Shown here one piece after another: positions 44,305 through 51,901 of a stretch of DNA of 64,000 nt; position 1 is the first letter of the stretch, and the number at the start of each line of letters is the position of its first letter. A program made the position numbers and the translations under genes. The notes under the pieces were generated by a model that did no database searches, was not told the origin of the DNA, and worked only from the letters and a program-made list of their open reading frames with translations. The stretch is from contig CAKSQF010000001.1 in assembly GCA_934486825.1 (NCBI GenBank), positions 80,767-144,766 on the forward strand, in the 5' to 3' direction. Source of the stretch: an uncultured Eubacteriales bacterium (GTDB lineage: Bacteria > Bacillota > Clostridia > Oscillospirales > CAG-272).

Positions 44305-45477
44305 TCATCCTTTTAGTTTCGTGATAAAGTCACCCATTTTTTCGAGTGCGGTCTGTATGTGTTTTACCGAATATGCATAGGATATGCGTGCAAATCCTTC
44401 GCCGCAGTCACCGAATGCCGTTCCCGGAACTATTGCTACTTCGTGCTCGTAAAGCAGACGGGTGCAGAACTCCTCGGAACTCATGTTGAAGTCGGAAACA
44501 CGCGGGAAAACATAAAAAGCTCCCTGCGGCTCAAAAACATCAAGACCGATCTCGCGCAGACCGTGAGTGATAAAAAGTCTGCGGCGGTTGTATTCTTCTT
44601 TCATGTATTCTATGTCGGCATCTCCGCTTGTCATGGCTTCAACCCCGGCAAACTGAGAGGTTGTGGGCGCACACATTATCGCATACTGATGAATTTTGAA
44701 CATCTGTGCGGTGATCTCGGCAGGAGCAAGCGTGTATCCGAGACGCCATCCGGTCATGGCAAAGGCTTTCGAAAAGCCGCTTGCTATGACCGTTCTTTCG
44801 CGCATGCCGTCGATTGACGCTATGGAAACATGTTTTTTGCCGTATGTCAGCTCAGCATAGATCTCGTCGGAAAGAATAATTATGTTTGTGTCTCGTACAA
44901 GTCCTGCGATCCCTTCAAGCTCTTCCTTTTCAAGTATCGATCCTGTCGGATTGTTCGGGAAGGGAAGAACTATCATTTTGGTTTTCGGCGTAATATACTT
45001 TTTCAGTATGTCGGCAGTCAGTCTGAAACCGTTTTCGGCTGTCAACGGCAGAAACACCGGTACGCCGCCCGCAAGGGAAACAATCGGTCCGTAGCATACG
45101 AACGACGGGACGGGAATAATTACTTCGTCGCCGCTTTCGATGATCGCTCTTACGGCAATGTCGATTGCTTCACTTCCGCCAACGGTTACGAGAATCTCGC
45201 TTTTCTGATCGTATTCAAGATCAAATCTGCGCTTCATGTATTCGGAAATCGCCGTTCTGAGCGGAGTCAGTCCGGAGTTTGCCGTGTAGTAGGTTTTTCC
45301 GCCTCTGAGCGAATCGATTGCAGCCTCCCTGATGTGCCACGGGGTAACAAAGTCGGGCTGACCTACAGTGAGAGATGTGACATCCTTGACTTCGTCGAGT
45401 ATGTCAAAAAACTTGCGTATACCCGACGGCTTGACAGACTGTATTTTTTCGGATAAAGCTTTGCTGTAATCGATCAT
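44305..45477 (-). CDS. Class I/II aminotransferase (AlaT/aspartate aminotransferase-like)
   Basis: PLP enzyme, 390 residues: LTVGQPDFVTPWHIREAAID, TYYTANSGLTPLRTAISEYM, LPFPNNPTGSILEKEEL, the Tyr/Asp region ILSDEIYAELTY, the PLP lysine in IASGFSKAFAMTGWRLGY and the substrate-carboxylate Arg in FARISYA. This is the subgroup Ib pattern. Its ATG overlaps the stop of the Lrp gene as ATGA. The pair resembles alaR-alaT (yugG-yugH) of Bacillus, which suggests alanine transamination under Lrp control; substrate specificity is inferred. Confidence 0.9.
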   Translation of the reverse strand: MIDYSKALSEKIQSVKPSGIRKFFDILDEVKDVTSLTVGQPDFVTPWHIREAAIDSLRGGKTYYTANSGLTPLRTAISEYMKRRFDLEYDQKSEILVTVGGSEAIDIAVRAIIESGDEVIIPVPSFVCYGPIVSLAGGVPVFLPLTAENGFRLTADILKKYITPKTKMIVLPFPNNPTGSILEKEELEGIAGLVRDTNIIILSDEIYAELTYGKKHVSIASIDGMRERTVIASGFSKAFAMTGWRLGYTLAPAEITAQMFKIHQYAIMCAPTTSQFAGVEAMTSGDADIEYMKEEYNRRRLFITHGLREIGLDVFEPQGAFYVFPRVSDFNMSSEEFCTRLLYEHEVAIVPGTAFGDCGEGFARISYAYSVKHIQTALEKMGDFITKLKG

Positions 45478-45953
45478 ATAATCAAATTGCTCCGTTCGTC
45501 AACTTCGGGAGCCTCGTATATGACTCCGTGATCCTTGTATTTGCGAAGAACAAAATGCGTTGCGGTGGAGATGACGCCGTCAATGGTTGACAGCTTCGCC
45601 GCCACAAAATGTGCAACCTCCTTGAGCGTTTTGCCTTCGATTATTACCTGAAGGTCGTACGCCCCCGACATGAGCATGAGAGACTGCACCTCCGGATAGC
45701 GATAAATCTTTTCGGCAACCGCGTCAAAGCCGTGCTCCTGTTCGGGCTGAACCTTCAGTTCAATAACCGCACTTACATATTCGCGGTCGGTCTTGTCCCA
45801 GTCGATCAGCGCCTGATAGCCGACAATCACGCCTTCCTTTTCGTATTCCGCGATCGCTTTTTTTATATCACCCTCGTCGGTCTGTGTCATTATTGCGATC
45901 TGCGCAGGCGTGAGCCGTGCGTCTTCTTCGAGCATTTTAAGTATGCGGTTCAT
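45474..45953 (-). CDS. Lrp/AsnC family regulator
   Basis: 159 residues: an N-terminal winged helix (MNRILKMLEEDARLTPAQIA, then IKKAIAEYEKEGVIVGYQAL) and a C-terminal RAM effector domain (VSAVIELKVQPEQEHGFDAV, VQSLMLMSGAYDLQVIIEGK). AAGGAG precedes the ATG. Coupled to the aminotransferase behind it, so it probably regulates that gene in response to an amino acid. Confidence 0.92.
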   Translation of the reverse strand: MNRILKMLEEDARLTPAQIAIMTQTDEGDIKKAIAEYEKEGVIVGYQALIDWDKTDREYVSAVIELKVQPEQEHGFDAVAEKIYRYPEVQSLMLMSGAYDLQVIIEGKTLKEVAHFVAAKLSTIDGVISTATHFVLRKYKDHGVIYEAPEVDERSNLII

Positions 45954-45977
45954 AGGTATATATCTCCTTGCTGTGAC

Positions 45978-46793
45978 TTAGATTTTTTTACATATAATGT
46001 TTTTGTCCATAGGGAAGCAGATGCTGTCAAAGCCGCACTCCTTCAGAATCGCTTCGACCTTGTCAAAGTCAGAGGCAATGTCCCCGACCCTGTGCGCGTC
46101 CGATCCGATAGATATAAGCTTTCCTCCGAGCTGCTTGTAGAGCTTTATTATCCGGCTGTCGGGAAGCGGACTGCCGACACCCTGCCTGAAGCCCGATGAG
46201 TTGACCTCAAGTATAACATTTTTGTCGATTACTTTTTTCAGAACGGTTACAAGATAATCGTAGTCATAAGACATGTCAAACCGACGTCCTATGCGGTTCA
46301 TGTACCTGAGCGGATATGTAAGATGTGTAAGTACGTCAAATCCGCCGAGGTCCAGAAGCTCGCAAGCCTCGCACAGGTATGTGATCCAGTCCTTTTTGAA
46401 CTCTTCTTCGGATTTTACATGCATGTCCTGAAAGGCAAAATCCGGCTTTCCGCGGAGGCTGTGAATCGAGCCGAGCACTGTCTGGTAGTGATATTTTTCA
46501 AGCATCGCCCTGCCGAGCTCGGGATACTGATAGAACTGACCGAGTTCAACGCCGAATGACATTGTGATCTGTGAGCCGTATATTTCCTTGGCTTCGTTGA
46601 ACTCTTTGAGTACCGCCTCTGGATCGTATGGCATGTTGTATCCTTCCGGGATGGCATTGACATCGAAATGGTCGGTTATCGCAATGTGCGTAAGTCCTTT
46701 CGATATAGCCGATCTGCACATGTCCTTTATACGTGCGTTTTTGTCGGCGTCGTAAGAATTGCCCGAGTGTGTGTGACTGTCAAATGTTATCAT
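45978..46793 (-). CDS. PHP-domain histidinol-phosphatase (HisJ-type)
   Basis: 271 residues from ATG 46793. The PHP metal site is visible: FDSHTHSGNSYDAD, HIAITDHFDVNAIPEGY, FGVELGQ, LGSIHSL, LEVNSSGFRQG and SIGSDAHRVGDI. This is the HisK/HisJ histidinol-phosphatase pattern, the eighth step of histidine synthesis. No other his gene is nearby, so a role on another phosphoester is possible. Confidence 0.85.
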   Translation of the reverse strand: MITFDSHTHSGNSYDADKNARIKDMCRSAISKGLTHIAITDHFDVNAIPEGYNMPYDPEAVLKEFNEAKEIYGSQITMSFGVELGQFYQYPELGRAMLEKYHYQTVLGSIHSLRGKPDFAFQDMHVKSEEEFKKDWITYLCEACELLDLGGFDVLTHLTYPLRYMNRIGRRFDMSYDYDYLVTVLKKVIDKNVILEVNSSGFRQGVGSPLPDSRIIKLYKQLGGKLISIGSDAHRVGDIASDFDKVEAILKECGFDSICFPMDKNIICKKI

Positions 46794-46888
46794 AAAAAAT
46801 CGCCTGCTTTCATAGATGATATTATAACACATAGGGAGCCGAATTTCCAGTATTTTTTTGAAAAAAAGTGTATATCGGCAAAAAACTA

Positions 46889-46917
46889 TTGATTTTTGAC
46901 ATTTTGTATGCTAATAT
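46889..46917 (+). promoter_or_regulatory. Promoter of the TIM-barrel isomerase gene
   Basis: TTGATT (46889-46894), 17 bases, TAATAT (46912-46917), 40 bases before ATG 46958. Confidence 0.55.
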
Positions 46918-46957
46918 TGTGACGTATAGACAAAGTATTTATGCAGGAGGATTTGTA

Positions 46958-47716
46958 ATGATAATCGGAGCACAGTTTTTTACCCTGCGCGACTTTTGTA
47001 AAACGCCGGACGGACTTGCCGAGTCGCTTGAAAAGGTTGCCGATATCGGCTATAAATCGGTTCAGATATCGGGGGTATGTCCGTATGAACCGGAATGGCT
47101 TGCAGTGCAGCTTGATAAAAACGGTCTGACTTGCGACCTTACGCATACTCCGTTTGACAGACTTGTAAAAGAAACCGAAAATGTTATTGCCGACCATAAA
47201 ACCTTCGGATGTAAGTATATCGGAATCGGCGGATATAACGGACTCTGCGAGGAGTCTGATGTCGAGTATGTGAAAAATGCCGCAAAACAGATTGCCCCAC
47301 TCATGAAAAAGGCGGGATGCCTTTTCATGTATCATAATCATTTTACCGAGTTTACAAAAAACGAAAACGGTAAGACAAGACTTGTCGAGCTTGCCGAAAA
47401 AACATCGCCGGACGAGCTCGGATTTACCTTCGATACGTATTGGGGACAGTACGGGGGAGCAGACCTTTCGGATTATGCCGCACTGCTGAACGGCAGAGTT
47501 CCGTGTATTCACTTCAAGGATTATAAGATCGAGAAGCATGAGGTGCGCATGGCGGCTGTCGGTGACGGGAATATAAATTTCGAAAAGCTTGCCGCAATAT
47601 TCGAAAACAGCGGTACTGAATATGTTTTTGTCGAACAGGATAATACCTACGGAGAGGATCCGTTCGATTGCCTCAGACGTTCGTATGAATATCTGAGATC
47701 GATCGGGCTTGAGTGA
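46958..47716 (+). CDS. Sugar phosphate isomerase/epimerase (TIM barrel)
   Basis: 252 residues from ATG 46958 with AGGAGG upstream. AP-endonuclease-2-like barrel: IIGAQFFTLRDFCK, DIGYKSVQISGVCPY, MYHNHFTEF, FTFDTYWGQYGGADLSDY, CIHFKDYKI, GDGNINFEKLAAIF and YVFVEQDNTYGEDPFDCLRR. The metal-binding Glu, Asp and His positions are kept. Relatives act on inositol or sugar derivatives; the substrate is not evident. The decarboxylase gene follows within seven bases. Confidence 0.87.
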   Translation: MIIGAQFFTLRDFCKTPDGLAESLEKVADIGYKSVQISGVCPYEPEWLAVQLDKNGLTCDLTHTPFDRLVKETENVIADHKTFGCKYIGIGGYNGLCEESDVEYVKNAAKQIAPLMKKAGCLFMYHNHFTEFTKNENGKTRLVELAEKTSPDELGFTFDTYWGQYGGADLSDYAALLNGRVPCIHFKDYKIEKHEVRMAAVGDGNINFEKLAAIFENSGTEYVFVEQDNTYGEDPFDCLRRSYEYLRSIGLE

Positions 47717-47723
47717 CCCGCTT

Positions 47724-49115
47724 ATGTCTGAAAGCCTTTATGACGAGCTTGTGAGATATGCGTCCGACGGAAGGACTGCGTTTCATATGCCGGGACATAA
47801 GCGTAAAGAGGCTTTCGGAGGTCTGCTTCCGTACAGTATGGATATAACGGAAATTGAGGGATTTGACAACCTTCATGACCGCCGCGGCATACTGAAAAGC
47901 CTTTCGGAAAGAATGGCAAAGCTTTGGAGGGCGGATTACGCTTTTCCGCTTGTCGGCGGTTCCACATGCGGGATTCTTTCCGCAATTTATGCGCTGACTT
48001 CTCCCGGAGATACCGTGTTGATCGACAGAAACTGTCATAAATCGGTTTATAATGCGGCAGAGCTCTGCTCATTGTCGGTTCGCTGTGTCAGAGGAAAAAC
48101 GGATGTCGGATTCGGGTTTGTGATGCCGCCGTCCGCATCCGAAATAAAGAAGCAGCTCGAATCAAGCCCGGGGTGCAAAGCGGTGATAATTACATCGCCT
48201 ACCTATGAGGGTATGATCGCGGATGTCGGAGCGATTGCCGGAGTTGCGGCATCATACGGTGCGAGACTGATAGTCGATCAGGCGCACGGCGCTCATTTCG
48301 GCTTCGACGGAAATACAGGGGCTTCGGCTGTGGGCGTTGCCGACGCAGCAATCGTGTCGCTCCATAAGACCCTGCCTGCAATGACCCAGACGGCCGCACT
48401 TTTCGTTTCGAAGAATGTCGATACCGGCGCTGTCGAATCGGGTCTTTCGGTTTTCGAAACATCGAGTCCGTCTTATCCGTTGCTCGCGTCGATAGATCGC
48501 TGTGTGAGTTTTCTTGAAGAAAATGGCGGAGATGCCTTCCTTGATTACAAAGCGCTGCTTGACAGGTTTTATTCGGCTATGACCGCTCTTGAAAATCTGC
48601 GGGTCTGCTCATGCAATAATCATGATCCGGGTAAAATAATCGTGTCGTGCAGGGGCTGTGATATCGACGGAAATAAAATGTCGGAAATTCTCAGGGAGAA
48701 TTTCGGCATAGAGATCGAAATGGTTGCGCCCGATTATGTTCTTGCAATGTCAACCGTTGCCGACAGTTCCGATGACCTTGAAAAGCTTGCCGATGCGATT
48801 CTCGCAATCGATAAATCGGTGAGACGGTCGGATAAACCGGAATCCGGGTATGAAACCGATACCGGAATTCCGCGTAAAGTGTTTGATGCATGCGAAACGC
48901 GCAGTATGCCGGGAGAGTATATCGATTATCATGATGCGGTCGGCAGAGTCTCGCATGAATATGTGTATGCATATCCGCCGGGCGCTCCGATTATTGCGGC
49001 AGGGGAGCTTGTTGACGATAAATTTACGTCAAAAGCGGATCGGCTTCTGGTGTCCGGCGTTAAAGTCTGTTCGTCCCGCGGAAAATTTCCGCTCATCTTT
49101 GTCGTAAAAGATTAA
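47724..49115 (+). CDS. Orn/Lys/Arg decarboxylase family PLP enzyme
   Basis: About 463 residues. Fold type I decarboxylase: TAFHMPGHKRKEAFGGLLPY, MDITEIEGFDNLHDRRG, PLVGGSTCGILSAIYALTSP, LIDRNCHKSVYNAAEL, TSPTYEGMIADVGAIAGVAA, the metal/PLP Asp in IVDQAHGAHFGF and the PLP lysine in VSLHKTLPAMTQTA. A C-terminal domain ends with YPPGAPIIAAGE. Short forms like this in Bacillota include SpeA-type arginine decarboxylases and YaaO relatives, so polyamine synthesis is likely. ATG 47724 is preferred; a TTG at 47709 overlaps the preceding stop. Confidence 0.88.
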   Translation: MSESLYDELVRYASDGRTAFHMPGHKRKEAFGGLLPYSMDITEIEGFDNLHDRRGILKSLSERMAKLWRADYAFPLVGGSTCGILSAIYALTSPGDTVLIDRNCHKSVYNAAELCSLSVRCVRGKTDVGFGFVMPPSASEIKKQLESSPGCKAVIITSPTYEGMIADVGAIAGVAASYGARLIVDQAHGAHFGFDGNTGASAVGVADAAIVSLHKTLPAMTQTAALFVSKNVDTGAVESGLSVFETSSPSYPLLASIDRCVSFLEENGGDAFLDYKALLDRFYSAMTALENLRVCSCNNHDPGKIIVSCRGCDIDGNKMSEILRENFGIEIEMVAPDYVLAMSTVADSSDDLEKLADAILAIDKSVRRSDKPESGYETDTGIPRKVFDACETRSMPGEYIDYHDAVGRVSHEYVYAYPPGAPIIAAGELVDDKFTSKADRLLVSGVKVCSSRGKFPLIFVVKD

Positions 49116-49121
49116 AACCCA

Positions 49122-49150
49122 TTGACAAACAAAAAAAAACGTGGTATAAT
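49122..49150 (+). promoter_or_regulatory. Consensus promoter of the SCIFF gene
   Basis: TTGACA (49122-49127), exactly 17 bases, TATAAT (49145-49150). Full consensus, fitting a strongly expressed peptide gene. Confidence 0.92.
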
Positions 49151-49181
49151 GCAATATATGTTTAATAAGGAGATTTCGGCT

Positions 49182-49328
49182 ATGAAAAGAATCAAGACGG
49201 TTGAAACACGTGACCTTTCGAAGAGCGTAAAGACGGGCGGATGCGGTGAGTGCCAGACTTCCTGCCAGTCGGCTTGCAAGACCTCCTGCGGTGTTGCAAA
49301 TCAGAAGTGCGAGAATAAAAACAAGTAA
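49182..49328 (+). CDS. scfA: SCIFF peptide precursor (six cysteines in forty-five residues)
   Basis: 48 residues from ATG 49182, with AAGGAG nine bases upstream. The leader MKRIKTVETRDLSKSVKTGG is followed by a core with six cysteines in 24 positions (CGEC, QTSC, QSAC, KTSC, GVANQKC). This is the near-universal ribosomally made peptide of Clostridia; its maturase builds a Cys-to-Thr/other thioether. A longer in-frame start at 49122 overlaps the promoter and is rejected. The biological role of SCIFF is unknown. Confidence 0.96.
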   Translation: MKRIKTVETRDLSKSVKTGGCGECQTSCQSACKTSCGVANQKCENKNK

Positions 49329-49341
49329 TTTCTGAATATAT

Positions 49342-49379
49342 GAAAACGCCGTTTGCCGAATTCGGCAAACGGCGTTTTC
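49342..49379 (+). terminator. Perfect 38-base palindrome between scfA and scfB
   Basis: GAAAACGCCGTTTGCCGAA and its exact complement; on the + strand it is a GC-rich hairpin followed by TTTTCTCTG. It should terminate most transcripts after scfA and let a fraction through to scfB. Confidence 0.9.
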
Positions 49380-49433
49380 TCTGTAGTTGTCAGCGGAAAG
49401 GGACATCCGGACCACCCGGGTGCTGTTTTGTAA

Positions 49434-50822
49434 ATGATACATCAATATAAACTTAACGGATATAATATAGTGATCGATGTTGCGAGCGGGTCTGTTCACA
49501 ACGTGGATGATGTTGCATATGATGCGATCGAAATGTACGAGGATAACAGCCGCAAGAGTATATCGGACCGACTGCTTGAGAAATACGGCAATCGTCCGGA
49601 CGTTACCGAAGAAGATATATCCGAGCTTCTCGACGATATAGAAAAGCTCAAAAATGACGGCAAGCTCTTCTCAAAGGATATATACGACGGCAAAACCTTC
49701 AATATAAAGAACAGAAACCCCGTCATAAAGGCACTTTGCCTTCATGTCGCACATACCTGTAATCTGAACTGTGAATACTGCTTTGCGGCACAGGGTAAAT
49801 ATCACGGTCAGAGTGCGCTTATGTCGTTCGAAACAGGCAAGCGTGCGCTTGATTTTCTTGTTGAAAATTCGGGAACAAGAAGAAACCTTGAGGTTGACTT
49901 CTTCGGCGGCGAGCCGCTGATGAACTTCGATGTTGTTAAAAAGCTTGTTGCTTATGCAAGATCGATCGAGAACGAAAAGGGTAAGAATTTCAGATTTACC
50001 CTTACCACCAACGGGATGCTTATTGATGACGATGTAATAGATTTCTGTAACAGGGAGTGTCATAATGTGGTTCTTTCGCTTGACGGTAGAAAAGAAGTAC
50101 ATGACAGACTCAGAAAAACGCCTGCCGGAAAGGGTTCGTATGATACGATAATACCGAAATTCAAAGAGTTTGTGAAGAGGCGCGGCGGCAAAGGCTATTA
50201 CATGCGCGGCACTTTTACTCATAATAATGTTGATTTCACAAACGATATTTTCCATATGGCTGACCTCGGATTTACCGAGCTTTCAATGGAGCCTGTCGTG
50301 TGCAAACCGACCGATCCGTATGCGCTGACAGAGGAGGATCTGCCTGTTCTTATGGAGCAGTACGAAATACTCGCAAAGGAAATGATAAAGCGGCGTAAAG
50401 AGGGAAGACCGTTCACCTTTTATCATTATATGATCGACCTGAAATCGGGTCCGTGTATCTATAAGCGTATAACGGGTTGCGGTTCGGGAACAGAATATAT
50501 GGCTGTGACTCCGACCGGGGAGCTTTATCCGTGTCATCAGTTTGTGGGTGACCCCGCGTATAAGCTCGGCGACGTTTTCAACGGTATAGCAAATGAAGAG
50601 CTTCGCTCGGAATTCGGAAAGTGCAATGCCTATTCAAGGGAAGAATGTAAAAACTGCTGGGCAAGACTTTTCTGCTCGGGCGGGTGCGCGGCAAACGCAT
50701 ACCATGCCACGGGTTCGATAGACGGTGTCTATGAGTACGGCTGTAAGCTGTTCAAAAAGCGTATCGAGTGTGCTGTTATGATGAATGTTGACGAGGACGC
50801 CTCGTCGGCGGAAAACGAATAA
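49434..50822 (+). CDS. scfB: SCIFF peptide maturase (radical SAM/SPASM)
   Basis: 462 residues. A RiPP-recognition-like N-terminus (YKLNGYNIVIDVASGSVHNV, then a helical part), radical SAM cysteines Cys109, Cys113 and Cys116 in HTCNLNCEYCFAAQG, FFGGEPLMNF, FTLTTNGMLI, then a SPASM domain with CGSGTEYMAVTPTGELYPCH, CKNCWARLFCSGGC and a final Cys. It forms the thioether in ScfA. No Shine-Dalgarno site is seen before ATG 49434, and a stop codon lies just upstream in frame, so translation is probably weak. Confidence 0.96.
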   Translation: MIHQYKLNGYNIVIDVASGSVHNVDDVAYDAIEMYEDNSRKSISDRLLEKYGNRPDVTEEDISELLDDIEKLKNDGKLFSKDIYDGKTFNIKNRNPVIKALCLHVAHTCNLNCEYCFAAQGKYHGQSALMSFETGKRALDFLVENSGTRRNLEVDFFGGEPLMNFDVVKKLVAYARSIENEKGKNFRFTLTTNGMLIDDDVIDFCNRECHNVVLSLDGRKEVHDRLRKTPAGKGSYDTIIPKFKEFVKRRGGKGYYMRGTFTHNNVDFTNDIFHMADLGFTELSMEPVVCKPTDPYALTEEDLPVLMEQYEILAKEMIKRRKEGRPFTFYHYMIDLKSGPCIYKRITGCGSGTEYMAVTPTGELYPCHQFVGDPAYKLGDVFNGIANEELRSEFGKCNAYSREECKNCWARLFCSGGCAANAYHATGSIDGVYEYGCKLFKKRIECAVMMNVDEDASSAENE

Positions 50823-50831
50823 TTCCGAAAA

Positions 50832-50866
50832 ACATCTCCGATGACACTGTCATCGGAGATGTTTTT
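50832..50866. terminator. Bidirectional terminator between scfB and the kinase gene
   Basis: ACATCTCCGATGA pairs perfectly with TCATCGGAGATGT around CACTG, with T's on the right and A's on the left, so it can end both convergent transcripts. Confidence 0.9.
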
Positions 50867-51852
50867 CATCTGATAATGAGCTTTAAAAGTTCGATTGTTT
50901 TTTTCTTGTCTTTTTTAAGAAGGAAAATATAAGACAGTACATTCGGATATTGCGAGATAAGACAAATTTTTCTGTAATCGTCTATGGCAGACGTTTCATC
51001 TTTGTTCAGACTGTAAAAACCGAGTATTTGTGACAGATTGTTATCCTGCTCCGCCCGCCATTTGTTGTAAAAATCGACGGTCGGCATTGAGATAAACTCA
51101 TCCGTATTAATTTCGGAATTTGTTTCACAGCAAAAATTATTGATGTTGACCTCGGTGCCCGACATGTTGAAGTCTATCAGACCCGCAAAGCTGCCGTTTT
51201 TTATAAGTATGTTTGTGCTGTTCATATCACCCTGAATAACACACCTCGGGAGAGATCGCATTACCGATTTTATTCTCACTCTTATCGATTCATTGAAATC
51301 TGATATTTCTTCTGCAAGCCGATCTTCCCCTGTTTCTTTTAATGCGGATATGAGCATATCGAGATTTTCCTGTTTTTCGTCAATTCCTACGTCAAGCGGT
51401 GCAAGGTCAATAATACTCCACATTGACTTCTCGGGCACAAGATCGATTTCCGAAAACATGGAGGCGAATTTTCCGGTCATAGCCAGAACATCTTTTTTTA
51501 TCGATTCGTGATCGACTGTCTCCCCAAGCTCGTATTCGGTAGGAAGATCAATGTAATCGGAGAGGTTACATGTATATCTGCCGTAGTCGTATGTGTATTT
51601 ACCGTTTTTTGTCTTGCGATAATGCGGTGCAATTACACCGATACTGTTGTACCGTTCACATAGCCTTGCGATGGCGGCTATGCGTTTTTCACCGAATGAC
51701 GAACTCCAGATCCGCAATACATATTTTTTATCGATGATCGCATTGATTCTGATATCGTCTTCGCGCGATGTGTCGAAGATGTTGATTTCGGATCCGATTT
51801 CTACCCCGAATTCGGATGCGATTTCTGATATTTTTTCTCTGTTTATGTCCAT
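50866..51852 (-). CDS. APH-like phosphotransferase
   Basis: 328 residues from ATG 51852. Protein-kinase-like fold of the aminoglycoside phosphotransferase family: KKYVLRIWSSS (nucleotide-binding strand), the catalytic loop CVIQGDMNSTNILIK and the metal Asp in GLIDFNMSGTEVN. The expected catalytic-loop HGD is QGD here. A small-molecule kinase, for example for choline, homoserine or a spore-coat-type substrate, is more likely than antibiotic resistance. No strong ribosome site is seen. Confidence 0.75.
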   Translation of the reverse strand: MDINREKISEIASEFGVEIGSEINIFDTSREDDIRINAIIDKKYVLRIWSSSFGEKRIAAIARLCERYNSIGVIAPHYRKTKNGKYTYDYGRYTCNLSDYIDLPTEYELGETVDHESIKKDVLAMTGKFASMFSEIDLVPEKSMWSIIDLAPLDVGIDEKQENLDMLISALKETGEDRLAEEISDFNESIRVRIKSVMRSLPRCVIQGDMNSTNILIKNGSFAGLIDFNMSGTEVNINNFCCETNSEINTDEFISMPTVDFYNKWRAEQDNNLSQILGFYSLNKDETSAIDDYRKICLISQYPNVLSYIFLLKKDKKKTIELLKLIIR

Positions 51853-51866
51853 GTGTTTCAAAATCA

Positions 51867-51891
51867 GCGGGAGACAATGTGTGTCGCCCGC
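51867..51891 (-). terminator. Hairpin after gpmI
   Basis: GCGGGAGACA pairs with TGTCGCCCGC with one mismatch. On the minus strand it follows the gpmI stop and precedes TGATTTTG, so termination is probably partial. Confidence 0.5.
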
Positions 51892-51901
51892 TTTTGTCGT
51901 G

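Noticed and set aside
49122..49181. Longer in-frame start for the SCIFF precursor
   Set aside because: This extension covers the -35 and -10 boxes; ATG 49182 with AAGGAG gives the standard leader.
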